NCBI GenBank assembly: GCA_028290305.1
Contig: JAQGKC010000273.1
Location: 1-32,648 of the forward strand
Source of the DNA: Bradyrhizobium sp.
GTDB lineage: Bacteria; Pseudomonadota; Alphaproteobacteria; Rhizobiales; Xanthobacteraceae
Reading direction: 5' to 3'
DNA: 32,648 nucleotides
The notes under the pieces were generated by a model. The model was not told the origin of the DNA, made no database searches, and saw only the letters and a program-made list of their open reading frames with translations. Numbering within the stretch: the stretch's first letter is position 1; each line of letters opens with the position of its first letter. A program made the position numbers and the translations under genes. This document shows positions 23,570 through 32,059 of the stretch, piece by piece.

Positions 23570-25360
23570 TCACGGTGTTTTATGGCCAAGCGACCAGACG
23601 TAGGCGGAAACGGCGTCCAGATCGGCTTGCGAAAGGACGACCCCGCCCATCGGCGGCATGGCGCCGGGATGGGCCTTCGGCTCAGGCACGCCATTCTTGA
23701 TCGTCGTCTCGAGGCCCTGCAGGCTTCCGTCGCTCCAGAGCCATTTTCCAGTTGTCAAATCTGGAGCAACCGGTGATCCCTTTCCATCCGCGCCATGGCA
23801 ACCTCCGCAGGTGCCGTCCGCTACGTCGCCGTGGAAAATGCGGTTTCCGAGCGCGACCTGCTCTTTCGTGAAACCCTTCGGCACGGGTAGTGCGCCCGTG
23901 TCCCTCCCGGCGTCGGGATGGATGCCTTCCGGCGGCCGAGCCTCTGCTGACGTGGTCGCTGGTACCACGCCCGCGGGCGCAGGCGCCGCCGCGACCGCGG
24001 CTTCGGGGTCGCCCTGATAGGTGACGCGCCAAATTCTTCCGTGCACGTCGTCCGAGATAAAGAGCGCGCCATCCGGAGCAACGGCCAGGCCGGAAGGCCG
24101 GAACGCTGCACGACCGGGATCCTTCACGGCGCCGGCAAAGCCATCGGCAAAGACGACATAGGCACCCGTTGCTTTTCCATCGGCAAGTGGCTGGAACACG
24201 ATGTTGTAGCCGCCTTGCGGTCCGGGAGCTCTGTTCCAGGAACCGTGGAATGCGATAAAGGCGCCGCCTTGGTAGGCTTTGGGGAAGGTCGTGCCGAGGT
24301 AGATCTTCATGTCGTTGGGCGCCCAATGTGCCGGAAAGAACGCGACCGGTTCTTGCCGCTCGGCGCAGATACCGATCTTCTTGCCGCCATCGCCCCCGTA
24401 CTCTGGTCCAAGCACCAGCTTTCTCTGTTGGTTGTCGAAATAGCATTCCGGCCAACCGTAATCTGCACCTTGTCGCAACTCGACAAGCTCTTCAGCCGGC
24501 AAGTCTTGACCCTGCTTTGCCGAATAAAGCTCCGGCCAATCCTCGCGGAGTTGGTCCCGTCCATGCTGCGTGGCGAAAATGCGGCCGGCGGCATCAAGGG
24601 AGAGTCCTTCGCTGTTGCGCAGGCCGCTCGCGTATCGCTCGGCTGGCGAGAAGTGCTGGTCGGTCTTGGTCGCGTCGTAGCGCCAGATACCGCCGCGAGT
24701 CATCTTCTCGGTGCAGGGATTGTTGCCTGGCGAATGGGGGAATCGATTTTGCTTCTCGCAATCGTTCGTGGCCGAGCCAAGGTCAACGAGAAGATCGCCT
24801 TTCGGCGTGATCAGGAGAGGATGCATCGGATGATCGCCCGTCGTCGGTAGGCCCGACACCACCGTCTCCCCTCTGCCCTTGGGTGCGATCTCGTTTGCAG
24901 CGAGCGGATAGCGCACGATGCGGTCGTTGATCTCGGCATAGACCATACCGTTGTAGAACGCGAGGCCGGTGCCGCCGTGACCGCCGCTTGCGACCGTTTC
25001 GCCGAACCGTTCGATGACGTCGGCGTGCCCGTCACCGCGGGTGTCCTTCAGCGCGACGACAAAGCCACCCGCAGGAACGGGGCCGTTGTTGTAGTAGATG
25101 CCGCTCCACGTGTTGACGTAGAGTTTTCCGTCAGGCGAGAACGCCATCTGGCGGGCGTGGCCGATGTTGTCGGCGAAGATCGTGGCGCAGAAGCCGTCGG
25201 GGAGAGTGATGCCGGCTGTGTCGCCCTTGCACCCGGCGGCTGCGGCGTGGGCTGGTGTCGTCGCCGACCACAACATCAGCATGACAGCCGTAACAAGAAG
25301 ACTCCGCCCGCCAGACCAGCGGACAATGAAACTAATCGATGACAAATATGTCCACAGCAT
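23570..25360 (-). CDS. PQQ-type sugar dehydrogenase fused to cytochrome c
   Basis: A 596-residue periplasmic oxidoreductase. I chose the ATG at 25360 because AGAGGTG lies five bases before it. A start six codons upstream also exists. A signal peptide ends near AHAAAA. Residues about 45-425 form a six-bladed propeller of the soluble glucose/L-sorbosone dehydrogenase type (GHARQMAFSPDGKLYV, GDHPMHPLLITPKG, FRPSGLAVAPDGALFISDD). An Ala/Pro linker leads to a class I cytochrome c domain with CGGCH near residue 525 and a Met ligand in MPPMGG. The fusion would pass electrons from sugar oxidation to the respiratory chain. It is not obviously part of the secretion block. Confidence 0.85.
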   Translation of the reverse strand: MLWTYLSSISFIVRWSGGRSLLVTAVMLMLWSATTPAHAAAAGCKGDTAGITLPDGFCATIFADNIGHARQMAFSPDGKLYVNTWSGIYYNNGPVPAGGFVVALKDTRGDGHADVIERFGETVASGGHGGTGLAFYNGMVYAEINDRIVRYPLAANEIAPKGRGETVVSGLPTTGDHPMHPLLITPKGDLLVDLGSATNDCEKQNRFPHSPGNNPCTEKMTRGGIWRYDATKTDQHFSPAERYASGLRNSEGLSLDAAGRIFATQHGRDQLREDWPELYSAKQGQDLPAEELVELRQGADYGWPECYFDNQQRKLVLGPEYGGDGGKKIGICAERQEPVAFFPAHWAPNDMKIYLGTTFPKAYQGGAFIAFHGSWNRAPGPQGGYNIVFQPLADGKATGAYVVFADGFAGAVKDPGRAAFRPSGLAVAPDGALFISDDVHGRIWRVTYQGDPEAAVAAAPAPAGVVPATTSAEARPPEGIHPDAGRDTGALPVPKGFTKEQVALGNRIFHGDVADGTCGGCHGADGKGSPVAPDLTTGKWLWSDGSLQGLETTIKNGVPEPKAHPGAMPPMGGVVLSQADLDAVSAYVWSLGHKTP

Positions 25361-25444
25361 CGTGCACCTCTGTGTCATTCCCGACGTCCAGCCCCCGAGT
25401 CGGAGTTATAAGTCTATATCGCAGCGCGACCGTCGCTTTTCCAT

Positions 25445-25592
25445 TCAGGCCGCGACCGCAATGTTCTTCAAATAATCGTCAAGTGAATGCGCCATTGTGG
25501 GTCAGCGCCATGTCCTGCGCCTCCTGGCTCGGCGTTGCCATGCTATCTGTCAACGTCACGACGCCGAATCCGTGCTCGTAGGCGCGGCGCAT
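25445..25592 (-). pseudogene. C-terminal remnant of an isochorismatase-family hydrolase
   Basis: A short degenerate piece on the minus strand. From 25592 to 25479 it reads MRRAYEHGFGVVTLTDSMAT and on to a stop. This matches the last helices and strands of cysteine hydrolases of the isochorismatase family. After the stop the probable original tail LDDYLKNIAVAA continues in another frame to a stop at 25445-25447. The catalytic Asp, Lys and Cys regions are missing. It is a dead fragment. Confidence 0.55.
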
Positions 25593-25661
25593 GGAAGGAG
25601 GCGGGAATGATCTCCGCTCTGCGGATAGGCGGCCGATGGCACGCCCGCACTCTCCGACCGA

Positions 25662-27341
25662 TCAGGCGGCGCGGATATTGGCGAGGAAGCGATCGACGTC
25701 GGCGCGCAGCGTCGCTGCCTGGCCGCTGAGTTGTTCCGCCGAGATCAGGACCTTGTCGGCCGCGGCCCCGGTCTTGTCGGCGGCCTGATTGACGCCGGCT
25801 ATATTGCTCGAAACCTGGCCGGTGCCTTGCGCGGCTTCCTGAACGTTGCGGGCGATTTCCTGTGTCGCAGAGCCCTGCTGTTCGACCGCCAGTGCGATCG
25901 CGGACGCGATTTCGTTGATCTCACCGATCGTCCCGCCGATACTCTTGATCGCTTGAACAGCCTCCGCGGTCGCGCCTTGCATGGCACCCACCTGAGCCGA
26001 GATTTCCTCGGTCGCTTTCGCGGTCTGGCTGGCGAGCGACTTGACCTCGTTGGCGACAACCGCAAAACCCCTGCCCGCTTCGCCGGCGCGTGCCGCCTCG
26101 ATTGTCGCGTTCAAGGCCAGGAGATTGGTCTGGCTCGCGATGTCGCTAATGAGCTTGACGACATCGCCGATTTTCTGCGCCGCGGCCGACAGACCTCGCA
26201 CTGTGACGTTGGTGCGGTTCGCTTCGGCGACCGCCTGACTTGCGATCTCTGTCGATTGCGTGACCTGGCGTCCGATCTCGGAAACCGATGACGACAGTTC
26301 TTCCGTCGCAGCGGCGACGGTCTGCACATTGGACGATGCCTGCTCGGCCACGGCGGCTACCGCCGTCGCCTGATGGCTGGCCTCTTCGGCGGTCGCCGAC
26401 ATGCTCTTCGAGATCGTCTGCATCTGCGTTGCGGCGCCGGCCAGCGTGTCGAGGGAGGTCCGAACCCCGCTCTCGAAATCATCGGCCATCCGGTTGAGGA
26501 ACAATTTCTTGTCGGCATCCGCCTGAGCCTTCGATGCGTCCTGCTCGCCGCGGAGCCGGGCCGCCTCGATCATGTTGTCCTTGAAGACCTGCACCGACTG
26601 CGCCATGGCGCCGACTTCGTCGGCCCGTTCCTGCTCCGGAATCGCCGTCGACATTTCGCCATTGGCAATCTTCCGCATGGCCGCGGTCATGCCGTTGATC
26701 GGGTTTACGATGCTGCGGCCGAGCAGCAGGGACATGCCGACGACCAGCAGCAATGCAATACCGACCAAGACGCCGATCTGACGTAGCTGCGTCCAGAAGA
26801 TCGCATCGACGTCGTCAAGATAGATTCCGCCGCCGATGGTCCAGCCGTAGGGCTTGAACTCAGTGGCATAGGAGATTTTCGGAAGCGGTTCATCGCCGCC
26901 GGCGCGGGCGAAGCGGTAGCTCACGAAGCCGCCGCCTTGCGCCGCCAGCTCGATTTGCCGGCGGGTAAAGAAGACGCCATCGGAATCAGGCGCATCGTAC
27001 AAATTCTTGTTTTCAACCTTCGGGCTCGGATGCGCCTGCACCAATCCCTGCGAATTGAAGGCATAGAAGTAATCGTCCTTGCCGAACCGGAGCGCGCGCA
27101 GCAGCGCCTTGCCGCGTTCCAAGGCTTCGACATCGGAGAGTCCCGCCTGGTGCGAGGCCTGATAATTGAGATCGACGGCCTGGCGCGCCAGCAGAACGAC
27201 ATCCTGGAGCTTGGCCATGCGGTCCTCCAAGAGGTTGTTTCGGAGCGCGGATAGACCGACAGCCGCGACGGCGGCGATGCCCAGCACCGAAAGGCCAAGC
27301 ATGATCAACAGCTTGGTGGATATTCGCAGATTGCCAAGCAT
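25662..27341 (-). CDS. Methyl-accepting chemotaxis protein with single Cache domain
   Basis: A 559-residue chemoreceptor. A membrane helix lies at about 10-30. A periplasmic sCache-type domain spans about 35-185 (DDYFYAFNSQGLVQAHPSP, then YGWTIGGGIYLDDVD). The second helix lies at about 188-207, followed by HAMP at about 208-262 and a long cytoplasmic signalling hairpin. The tip motif reads TNLLALNATIEAARAGEAGRG. There is no C-terminal CheR/CheB docking pentapeptide; the chain ends FLANIRAA. The ligand is unknown; sCache domains often bind small organic acids. The gene is divergent from cyoA across a short gap and probably has its own promoter there. Confidence 0.92.
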   Translation of the reverse strand: MLGNLRISTKLLIMLGLSVLGIAAVAAVGLSALRNNLLEDRMAKLQDVVLLARQAVDLNYQASHQAGLSDVEALERGKALLRALRFGKDDYFYAFNSQGLVQAHPSPKVENKNLYDAPDSDGVFFTRRQIELAAQGGGFVSYRFARAGGDEPLPKISYATEFKPYGWTIGGGIYLDDVDAIFWTQLRQIGVLVGIALLLVVGMSLLLGRSIVNPINGMTAAMRKIANGEMSTAIPEQERADEVGAMAQSVQVFKDNMIEAARLRGEQDASKAQADADKKLFLNRMADDFESGVRTSLDTLAGAATQMQTISKSMSATAEEASHQATAVAAVAEQASSNVQTVAAATEELSSSVSEIGRQVTQSTEIASQAVAEANRTNVTVRGLSAAAQKIGDVVKLISDIASQTNLLALNATIEAARAGEAGRGFAVVANEVKSLASQTAKATEEISAQVGAMQGATAEAVQAIKSIGGTIGEINEIASAIALAVEQQGSATQEIARNVQEAAQGTGQVSSNIAGVNQAADKTGAAADKVLISAEQLSGQAATLRADVDRFLANIRAA

Positions 27342-27424
27342 TGAGCACCTTGTCGCTGAAATGATTGTCGCCGGGCGGCGGGGAAACGCTGGGTCATTAG
27401 CTTAAATTGATGAAATAGCTCCTA
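27342..27424. promoter_or_regulatory. Divergent promoter region of chemoreceptor and cyo operon
   Basis: An 83-base gap between the divergent chemoreceptor and cyoA frames. If cyoA really starts further in (27455 or 27512), the gap is up to 170 bases. No clear boxes could be assigned by eye. No ribosome binding site is seen before the 27425 start. Confidence 0.35.
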
Positions 27425-28345
27425 ATGGTGCGCATAGCGGCTTGCGTGTCACGCATGGGAACCTCCTGGCGGGGACGGCGTTGGCCACCGGTTCCACGAG
27501 CTGGTTCGGCGATGAACATCCTTGATCCACAGGGTCCGATTGGAGCCGCCGATAAAACCATTCTCGTCGATTCCGTCGCGATCATGCTTGCGATCGTGCT
27601 GCCCACTATCGTCGCGATCTTTGCCTTTGCCTTCTGGTTTCGAGCCTCCAACAGGAGGGCCCACCACTGGCCGGACTGGGAGTATTCGGGTCGTATCGAA
27701 CTCGTCGTCTGGTCGATCCCCGCCCTCACCGTCATTTTACTCGGCGGCGTCGCATGGATCGGCGCCCACCAACTCGACCCGGCAAAGGCGGTCGCCGGAT
27801 CGGAGAAGCCCCTGATCATTCAAGCGGTTTCTCTCGACTGGAAATGGCTGTTCATCTACCCCGACCAGAAGGTCGCGACCATCAATACGCTCACCGTTCC
27901 TGCCGGCGTGCCGCTGCAATTCGAGCTTACCTCGGCAAGCGTGATGAACGCGTTCTTCATCCCGCAACTGGGAAGCATGATTTACACGATGAACGGCATG
28001 ACCACGCGGCTCAATTTGCAGGCGGATTCGCCCGGGACGCTTCAGGGGCTGTCGGCGCAGTTCAGCGGCGACGGATTCGCGGACATGCATTTCGATGTCC
28101 GCGCCGTGCCATCAGAGCAATTCTCGAAATGGGCGCAGGATGCCTCGAAGGCCGAAAAGTCGCTTGACGAGCGTAGTTATGAACAGCTCGCCAAGCCTTC
28201 GATGAAGAACGAGCAGGCGATTTACCGGCTGGCCGATCCGAACCTGTTTCGATCGATCGCGACGCAAAAGATACCGCCTTCGCCGGGAGCGCAGGCGGGC
28301 GTGAAAGGCGCTTCGCCGGGGGCGGAGGCCGCCGATGCTCGGTAA
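27425..28345 (+). CDS. cyoA: Quinol oxidase subunit II (CyoA)
   Basis: Subunit II of a bo3-type quinol oxidase. It contains [19 protein letters not shown], two membrane helices (about residues 45-72 and 93-113) and a periplasmic cupredoxin domain (about 130-235). The cupredoxin domain lacks the two Cys of a CuA site, which indicates quinol rather than cytochrome c as donor. The N-terminus is odd. CyoA is normally a lipoprotein with a signal peptide, but this frame gives [14 protein letters not shown] with no hydrophobic core and Ser where the lipobox Cys would be. An overlapping frame encodes [16 protein letters not shown], which looks more like a signal peptide, so a frameshift is possible. 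The start is therefore uncertain (27425, 27455 or 27512). It overlaps cyoB by 11 bases. Confidence 0.88.
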   Translation: MVRIAACVSRMGTSWRGRRWPPVPRAGSAMNILDPQGPIGAADKTILVDSVAIMLAIVLPTIVAIFAFAFWFRASNRRAHHWPDWEYSGRIELVVWSIPALTVILLGGVAWIGAHQLDPAKAVAGSEKPLIIQAVSLDWKWLFIYPDQKVATINTLTVPAGVPLQFELTSASVMNAFFIPQLGSMIYTMNGMTTRLNLQADSPGTLQGLSAQFSGDGFADMHFDVRAVPSEQFSKWAQDASKAEKSLDERSYEQLAKPSMKNEQAIYRLADPNLFRSIATQKIPPSPGAQAGVKGASPGAEAADAR

Positions 28346-30335
28346 GCTTACGTGGGACGCCATTCCGATCGAGCAGCCGATCCCGATGATCGCCTCCGGC
28401 GTCGTGGCGCTCGGCATTCTCGCCATCCTTGGCTGGGTCGTCATCAAGGGACACCTGCCGTATCTGTGGCGGGAGTGGATCACCAGCGTCGACCATAAAC
28501 GCATCGGCGTGATGTACACGCTGCTCGCGATGGTGATGTTGCTGCGCGGCTTTGCCGACGCCATCATGATGCGCTCACAGCAGGCCATCGCCTTTCAGAG
28601 CCAGGGCTACCTGTCGCCTGATCACTACGACCAGGTGTTTTCGGCGCACGGCACCATCATGATCTTCTTTGTCGCCATGGCGTTCATGATCGGGCTGATG
28701 AACTTTGTGGTGCCGCTGCAACTCGGCGTCCGCGACGTCGCCTTTCCCACGCTGAACTCCGTCGGCTTCTGGCTGACCGCGACAGGAGCCTTGCTGGTCA
28801 ACATCTCGCTGGGGATCGGCGAATTCGCGCGCAACGGCTGGCTGCCTTATCCGCCGCTCTCCGAGCTCGCTTATTCGCCCGGCGTCGGCGTCGACTATTA
28901 TCTGTGGTCACTGGAAATATCCGGCGTCGGCACGCTGATTGCGGGCATCAATCTCGTCACCACCGTTTTGAAGATACGCACCAGGGGCATGAACTACCTG
29001 CGCATGCCGATGTTTTGCTGGACCACGCTTGCGACCAATCTCCTGATCGTCGCGGCATTCCCGATCCTGACCGCGACCTTGGCGATGCTGCTGCTCGATC
29101 GCTATCTCGGCTTTCATTTTTTCACCAATGAGGCCGGCGGCAACGTGATGATGTTCGTGAACCTGATCTGGATCTGGGGTCATCCGGAAGTCTACATTCT
29201 CGTGCTTCCGGCTTTCGGCATCTTCTCCGAGGTGATCTCGACATTTTCAGGCAAGCCGTTGTTCGGCTACCGCTCGATGGTGCTTGCGACCATGGCGATT
29301 TGCGTCCTGTCGTTTATGGTTTGGCTGCATCATTTCTTCACCATGGGCGCCGGCGCCGATGTCAATGCGATCTTCGGCATTGCGACCATGATCATCGCCG
29401 TGCCCACCGGCGTGAAGGTGTTCAACTGGCTGTTCACGATGTGGGGCGGCCGAGTACGGTTTCAGACGCCGCTGTTGTGGTCGATCGGTTTTATGGTGAC
29501 CTTCATCATCGGCGGCATGACCGGCGTGCTGCTGGCGGTGCCGCCCGCCGACTTCGTGCTGCACAACAGCCTGTTCCTGGTCGCGCACTTCCACAACGTC
29601 ATCATCGGCGGCGTGCTGTTCGGCGCGTTCGCCGGCTACACCTATTGGTTCCCCAAGGCCTTCGGCTTCAAGCTTCACGAAGGCCTCGGGCGGGCGGCGT
29701 TCTGGTGCTGGCTGATCGGGTTCTATTTCGCCTTCATGCCACTTTATGTGCTTGGCTTGCTCGGCATGACTCGGCGGATGCAGCATTATGATGTGCCGGA
29801 GTGGCATCCCTGGCTGGTCGTCGCCGCGTGCGGCGCGGCCCTGATCCTGTGCGGCATCGTGTTTCAAATCGCCCAGCTCGCGGTCAGCATCCGCCGGCGG
29901 GCGGAGTTGCGCGAAGAGACCGGCGACCCCTGGGACGGCCGTTCGCTCGAATGGGCTGCCTCCTCGCCGCCGCCGCCGTTCAATTTTGCTTTCCTGCCCG
30001 AGGTATCGGGCGAAGATGCCTTCTGGAGGCTCAAAAGCCGCGCCAACGAACAGAGCGGGACCGACCAAGCGCCGGAGTATCGGGACATCGAAATCCCGCG
30101 CAATTCGCCGACCGGCTTCGTCTGCGCGTTCTTCGCCACCGTCATGGGTTTTGCCTTGATCTGGCACATCTGGTGGATGGTCGCCGTAGGCGCGATCGGC
30201 GCCTTCGCCACCTTCGTCGTGTTCGCGTGGCGGGACAAGGATGAGGAGGTGATTCCGGCGGAGGAAGTGGCGCGCATCGATCGCCGCAATAAGACGCTAC
30301 GTCGCGCGATACTTAGAGAAGAGGCCGCCGAATGA
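28335..30335 (+). CDS. cyoB: Quinol oxidase subunit I (CyoB)
   Basis: The 666-residue catalytic subunit of cytochrome bo3, a heme-copper oxidase that reduces oxygen to water and pumps protons. The Cu-B and cross-linked Tyr motif is in [15 protein letters not shown], the His pair in [12 protein letters not shown], and the heme ligands in [13 protein letters not shown]. Arg71 and Asp75 ([11 protein letters not shown]) match the quinol-site residues of the E. coli enzyme. The length and about 15 membrane helices are normal. Its ATG overlaps cyoA, and its stop overlaps cyoC (ATGA). Confidence 0.97.
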   Translation: MLGKLTWDAIPIEQPIPMIASGVVALGILAILGWVVIKGHLPYLWREWITSVDHKRIGVMYTLLAMVMLLRGFADAIMMRSQQAIAFQSQGYLSPDHYDQVFSAHGTIMIFFVAMAFMIGLMNFVVPLQLGVRDVAFPTLNSVGFWLTATGALLVNISLGIGEFARNGWLPYPPLSELAYSPGVGVDYYLWSLEISGVGTLIAGINLVTTVLKIRTRGMNYLRMPMFCWTTLATNLLIVAAFPILTATLAMLLLDRYLGFHFFTNEAGGNVMMFVNLIWIWGHPEVYILVLPAFGIFSEVISTFSGKPLFGYRSMVLATMAICVLSFMVWLHHFFTMGAGADVNAIFGIATMIIAVPTGVKVFNWLFTMWGGRVRFQTPLLWSIGFMVTFIIGGMTGVLLAVPPADFVLHNSLFLVAHFHNVIIGGVLFGAFAGYTYWFPKAFGFKLHEGLGRAAFWCWLIGFYFAFMPLYVLGLLGMTRRMQHYDVPEWHPWLVVAACGAALILCGIVFQIAQLAVSIRRRAELREETGDPWDGRSLEWAASSPPPPFNFAFLPEVSGEDAFWRLKSRANEQSGTDQAPEYRDIEIPRNSPTGFVCAFFATVMGFALIWHIWWMVAVGAIGAFATFVVFAWRDKDEEVIPAEEVARIDRRNKTLRRAILREEAAE

Positions 30336-30961
30336 GCACCATCGCACTGACGGAAGCGCATCAAGGATCCATCGCCAGCCGCGACTGGGGCGGCCCCGCG
30401 CCCAAACGCATCGTCACCGGCTACGGCTTCTGGATTTTCATCCTCAGCGACATGGTGATGTTCTCGGCCTTCTTCGCGACCTACGCCGTTTTGCTGGGGT
30501 CGACGGCGGGCGGGCCGAGCGGACGCGAGCTGTTCGACCTGCGCAATGTCGCGATCGAAACCGGCTTCCTGCTCGCCTCGAGCTTCACCTGCGGCCTTGC
30601 CACCATCGCGGCCGATACCCGCAGCGCAAAATGGTTCCAGGTTGCCATGGCGGTCACCTGCGTCTTCGGCCTCGGCTTCCTTGCGATCGAAGGCAGGGAA
30701 TTCGCAAGCCTCGTGGCACGCGGCGCCGGGCCGACGCGCAGCGCCTTCCTGTCCGCGTTCTTCACGCTGGTGGGCTGCCATGGACTGCACGTCTCCGCCG
30801 GCATCCTGTGGCTGTTGACAATGATGGCGCAGATCGTCGCCAAGGGTTTTAGGGCGGACATCCTGCGCCGCATCTTGTGCTTCGCGCTGTTCTGGCACGC
30901 CCTCGACATCATCTGGATCGCCATCTTCACCGTCGTATATTTGCTGGGAAGCGCAGCATGA
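30332..30961 (+). CDS. cyoC: Quinol oxidase subunit III (CyoC)
   Basis: A 209-residue subunit with five membrane helices, homologous to cytochrome oxidase subunit III. Typical blocks are [21 protein letters not shown] near the N-terminus and [15 protein letters not shown] in the second half. The chain ends with [20 protein letters not shown]. It supports stability of subunit I rather than catalysis. Its start overlaps cyoB and its stop overlaps cyoD, both as ATGA. Confidence 0.96.
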   Translation: MSTIALTEAHQGSIASRDWGGPAPKRIVTGYGFWIFILSDMVMFSAFFATYAVLLGSTAGGPSGRELFDLRNVAIETGFLLASSFTCGLATIAADTRSAKWFQVAMAVTCVFGLGFLAIEGREFASLVARGAGPTRSAFLSAFFTLVGCHGLHVSAGILWLLTMMAQIVAKGFRADILRRILCFALFWHALDIIWIAIFTVVYLLGSAA

Positions 30962-31356
30962 GCAACGGACATCAACAGCTTGATCACAGCGCCGATCTCG
31001 CCCCCGGCGATGAGTACGTCGAAGGCGGGAGGATCGCATCGCGCGTGCTCGGTTATCTCACCGGCCTTGCGCTCGCCGTCCTGCTGACGGCGACCTCTTT
31101 CTTTGTCGCGGGAACCGACCTGGTGTGGCAGCCCAGCATTCCGGTCGCGCTCGTGGTGCTGGCGATCGCCCAGATGGGCGTACACCTGGTGTTCTTCCTG
31201 CACATCACCACTGGGCCCGACAACACCAACAACGTGCTGGCGCTGGCGTTCGGCGTCCTGATCGTTCTTCTCGTGATGGTCGGATCGCTCTGGATCATGG
31301 CGAACCTCAACCACAACCTGATGCCGATGGATCAAATCATGCAGATGCAGCGGTAG
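30958..31356 (+). CDS. cyoD: Quinol oxidase subunit IV (CyoD)
   Basis: A 132-residue subunit with three membrane helices. The ATG at 30958 overlaps the cyoC stop. The longer frame from 30877 is not used. The helix with AQMGVHLVFFLHITTGPDN is the family signature. It helps assemble the Cu-B site in subunit I. It closes the cyoABCD operon; no cyoE (heme O synthase) follows, so that gene must lie elsewhere. Confidence 0.95.
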   Translation: MSNGHQQLDHSADLAPGDEYVEGGRIASRVLGYLTGLALAVLLTATSFFVAGTDLVWQPSIPVALVVLAIAQMGVHLVFFLHITTGPDNTNNVLALAFGVLIVLLVMVGSLWIMANLNHNLMPMDQIMQMQR

Positions 31357-31357
31357 C

Positions 31358-31377
31358 CGAGGTGCCGCTGAACCTCG
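31358..31377 (+). terminator. Hairpin just after cyoD
   Basis: CGAGGT pairs with ACCTCG around an eight-base loop, two bases after the cyoD stop. There is no T-run, so only weak termination or 3' end protection can be suggested. Confidence 0.35.
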
Positions 31378-31596
31378 CCTATCGGTGATTCGGCAAGCTT
31401 AGCATCGAGGACGTTATCCCGGATCACTCGGCGTTTTCTCGCGCCCGGAATGAGCGTTTCCGTGAGGGGAACGTTTTTCTCCGCATATTCGAACGTGTTG
31501 TCGAGGCATGCATCGCGTCCGGTCTCGTTGGTAGGGTTCTGTGTACCAGCGAAAACAGTAGTTCGGATCGGTTAGGGAGAAAGAACAAAGTATCGC

Positions 31597-31919
31597 CTAA
31601 GCAGCCTTTCGATTGCGCAGGGCGGGCGCCAGCTTCCGCTCGAAGAGATCGAGGAAATAGTCCTGATCAGGACCTATGTGCAGCAGGACAATATGATCGC
31701 AGCCGACCTGAACGTATCGATCGATCGCCTGGAGATGTGATGCTCGGCGGACGGGCCACAGCTTATGAACTGGCCGACCGCCTCGGCAGGTATGTGACGG
31801 GACGCCGCTGCAAAACTGCCGTTATGGGGCAGTTCGTTCATCACTGGCCAGCCGGTGAGCGACCATCGAAAATAATTATGCGCAGTCTCCCGTGCATCCT
31901 GTCCCTGTCGTAAATTCAA
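31597..31919 (-). pseudogene. C-terminal remnant of an LLM-class flavin/F420 oxidoreductase
   Basis: On the minus strand the frame 31919-31738 reads TAHNYFRWSLTGWPVMNELP and CGPSAEHH. A shift of two bases near 31738-31739 then continues as LQAIDRYVQVGCDHIVLLH and GPDQDYFLDLFERKL, up to a TAG at 31597-31599. Together this is the last third of a luciferase-like monooxygenase-fold enzyme of the F420-dependent group (glucose-6-phosphate dehydrogenase-related). The N-terminal two thirds, including the cofactor site, are gone. The 5' side is where the integrase fragment and IS630 lie, so transposition probably removed it. Confidence 0.7.
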
Positions 31920-31962
31920 TCGTGCTGGCAGTTGACTGAGAATCGCGCAATGCTGTTACCCG

Positions 31963-32047
31963 ATGCTAGATTTGTGTCGATTGATCTTTGGGATTGCCAG
32001 CGACCTGTTGCGGTCGCGGGTGACGCTTGAGGCAGAGATTCTGGTGC
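31963..32047 (+). pseudogene. N-terminal stub of an integrase-type transposase
   Basis: From the ATG at 31963 the frame reads MLDLCRLIFGIASDLLRSR and then VTLEAEILVL. This resembles the start of integrase-core transposases common in rhizobia, where LRSR.(A/S)LEAEILVLR(H/Q)Q is typical. The similarity ends at 32047, right at a TA dinucleotide. The frame then runs into the IS630 end and stops at 32080-32082. It is a truncated stub. Confidence 0.55.
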
Positions 32048-32059
32048 TAATACCAGCCT

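Noticed and set aside
27397..27819. 140-residue minus-strand ORF antisense to cyoA
   Set aside because: A shadow of the conserved CyoA frame, without a ribosome binding site or domain.
29247..31039. Long minus-strand ORFs antisense to cyoB, cyoC and cyoD
   Set aside because: His/Gln/Arg-rich shadow frames opposite strongly conserved oxidase genes.
31674..31919. 81-residue minus-strand ORF as a gene of its own
   Set aside because: It is the upstream half of the LLM oxidoreductase remnant before a two-base shift.
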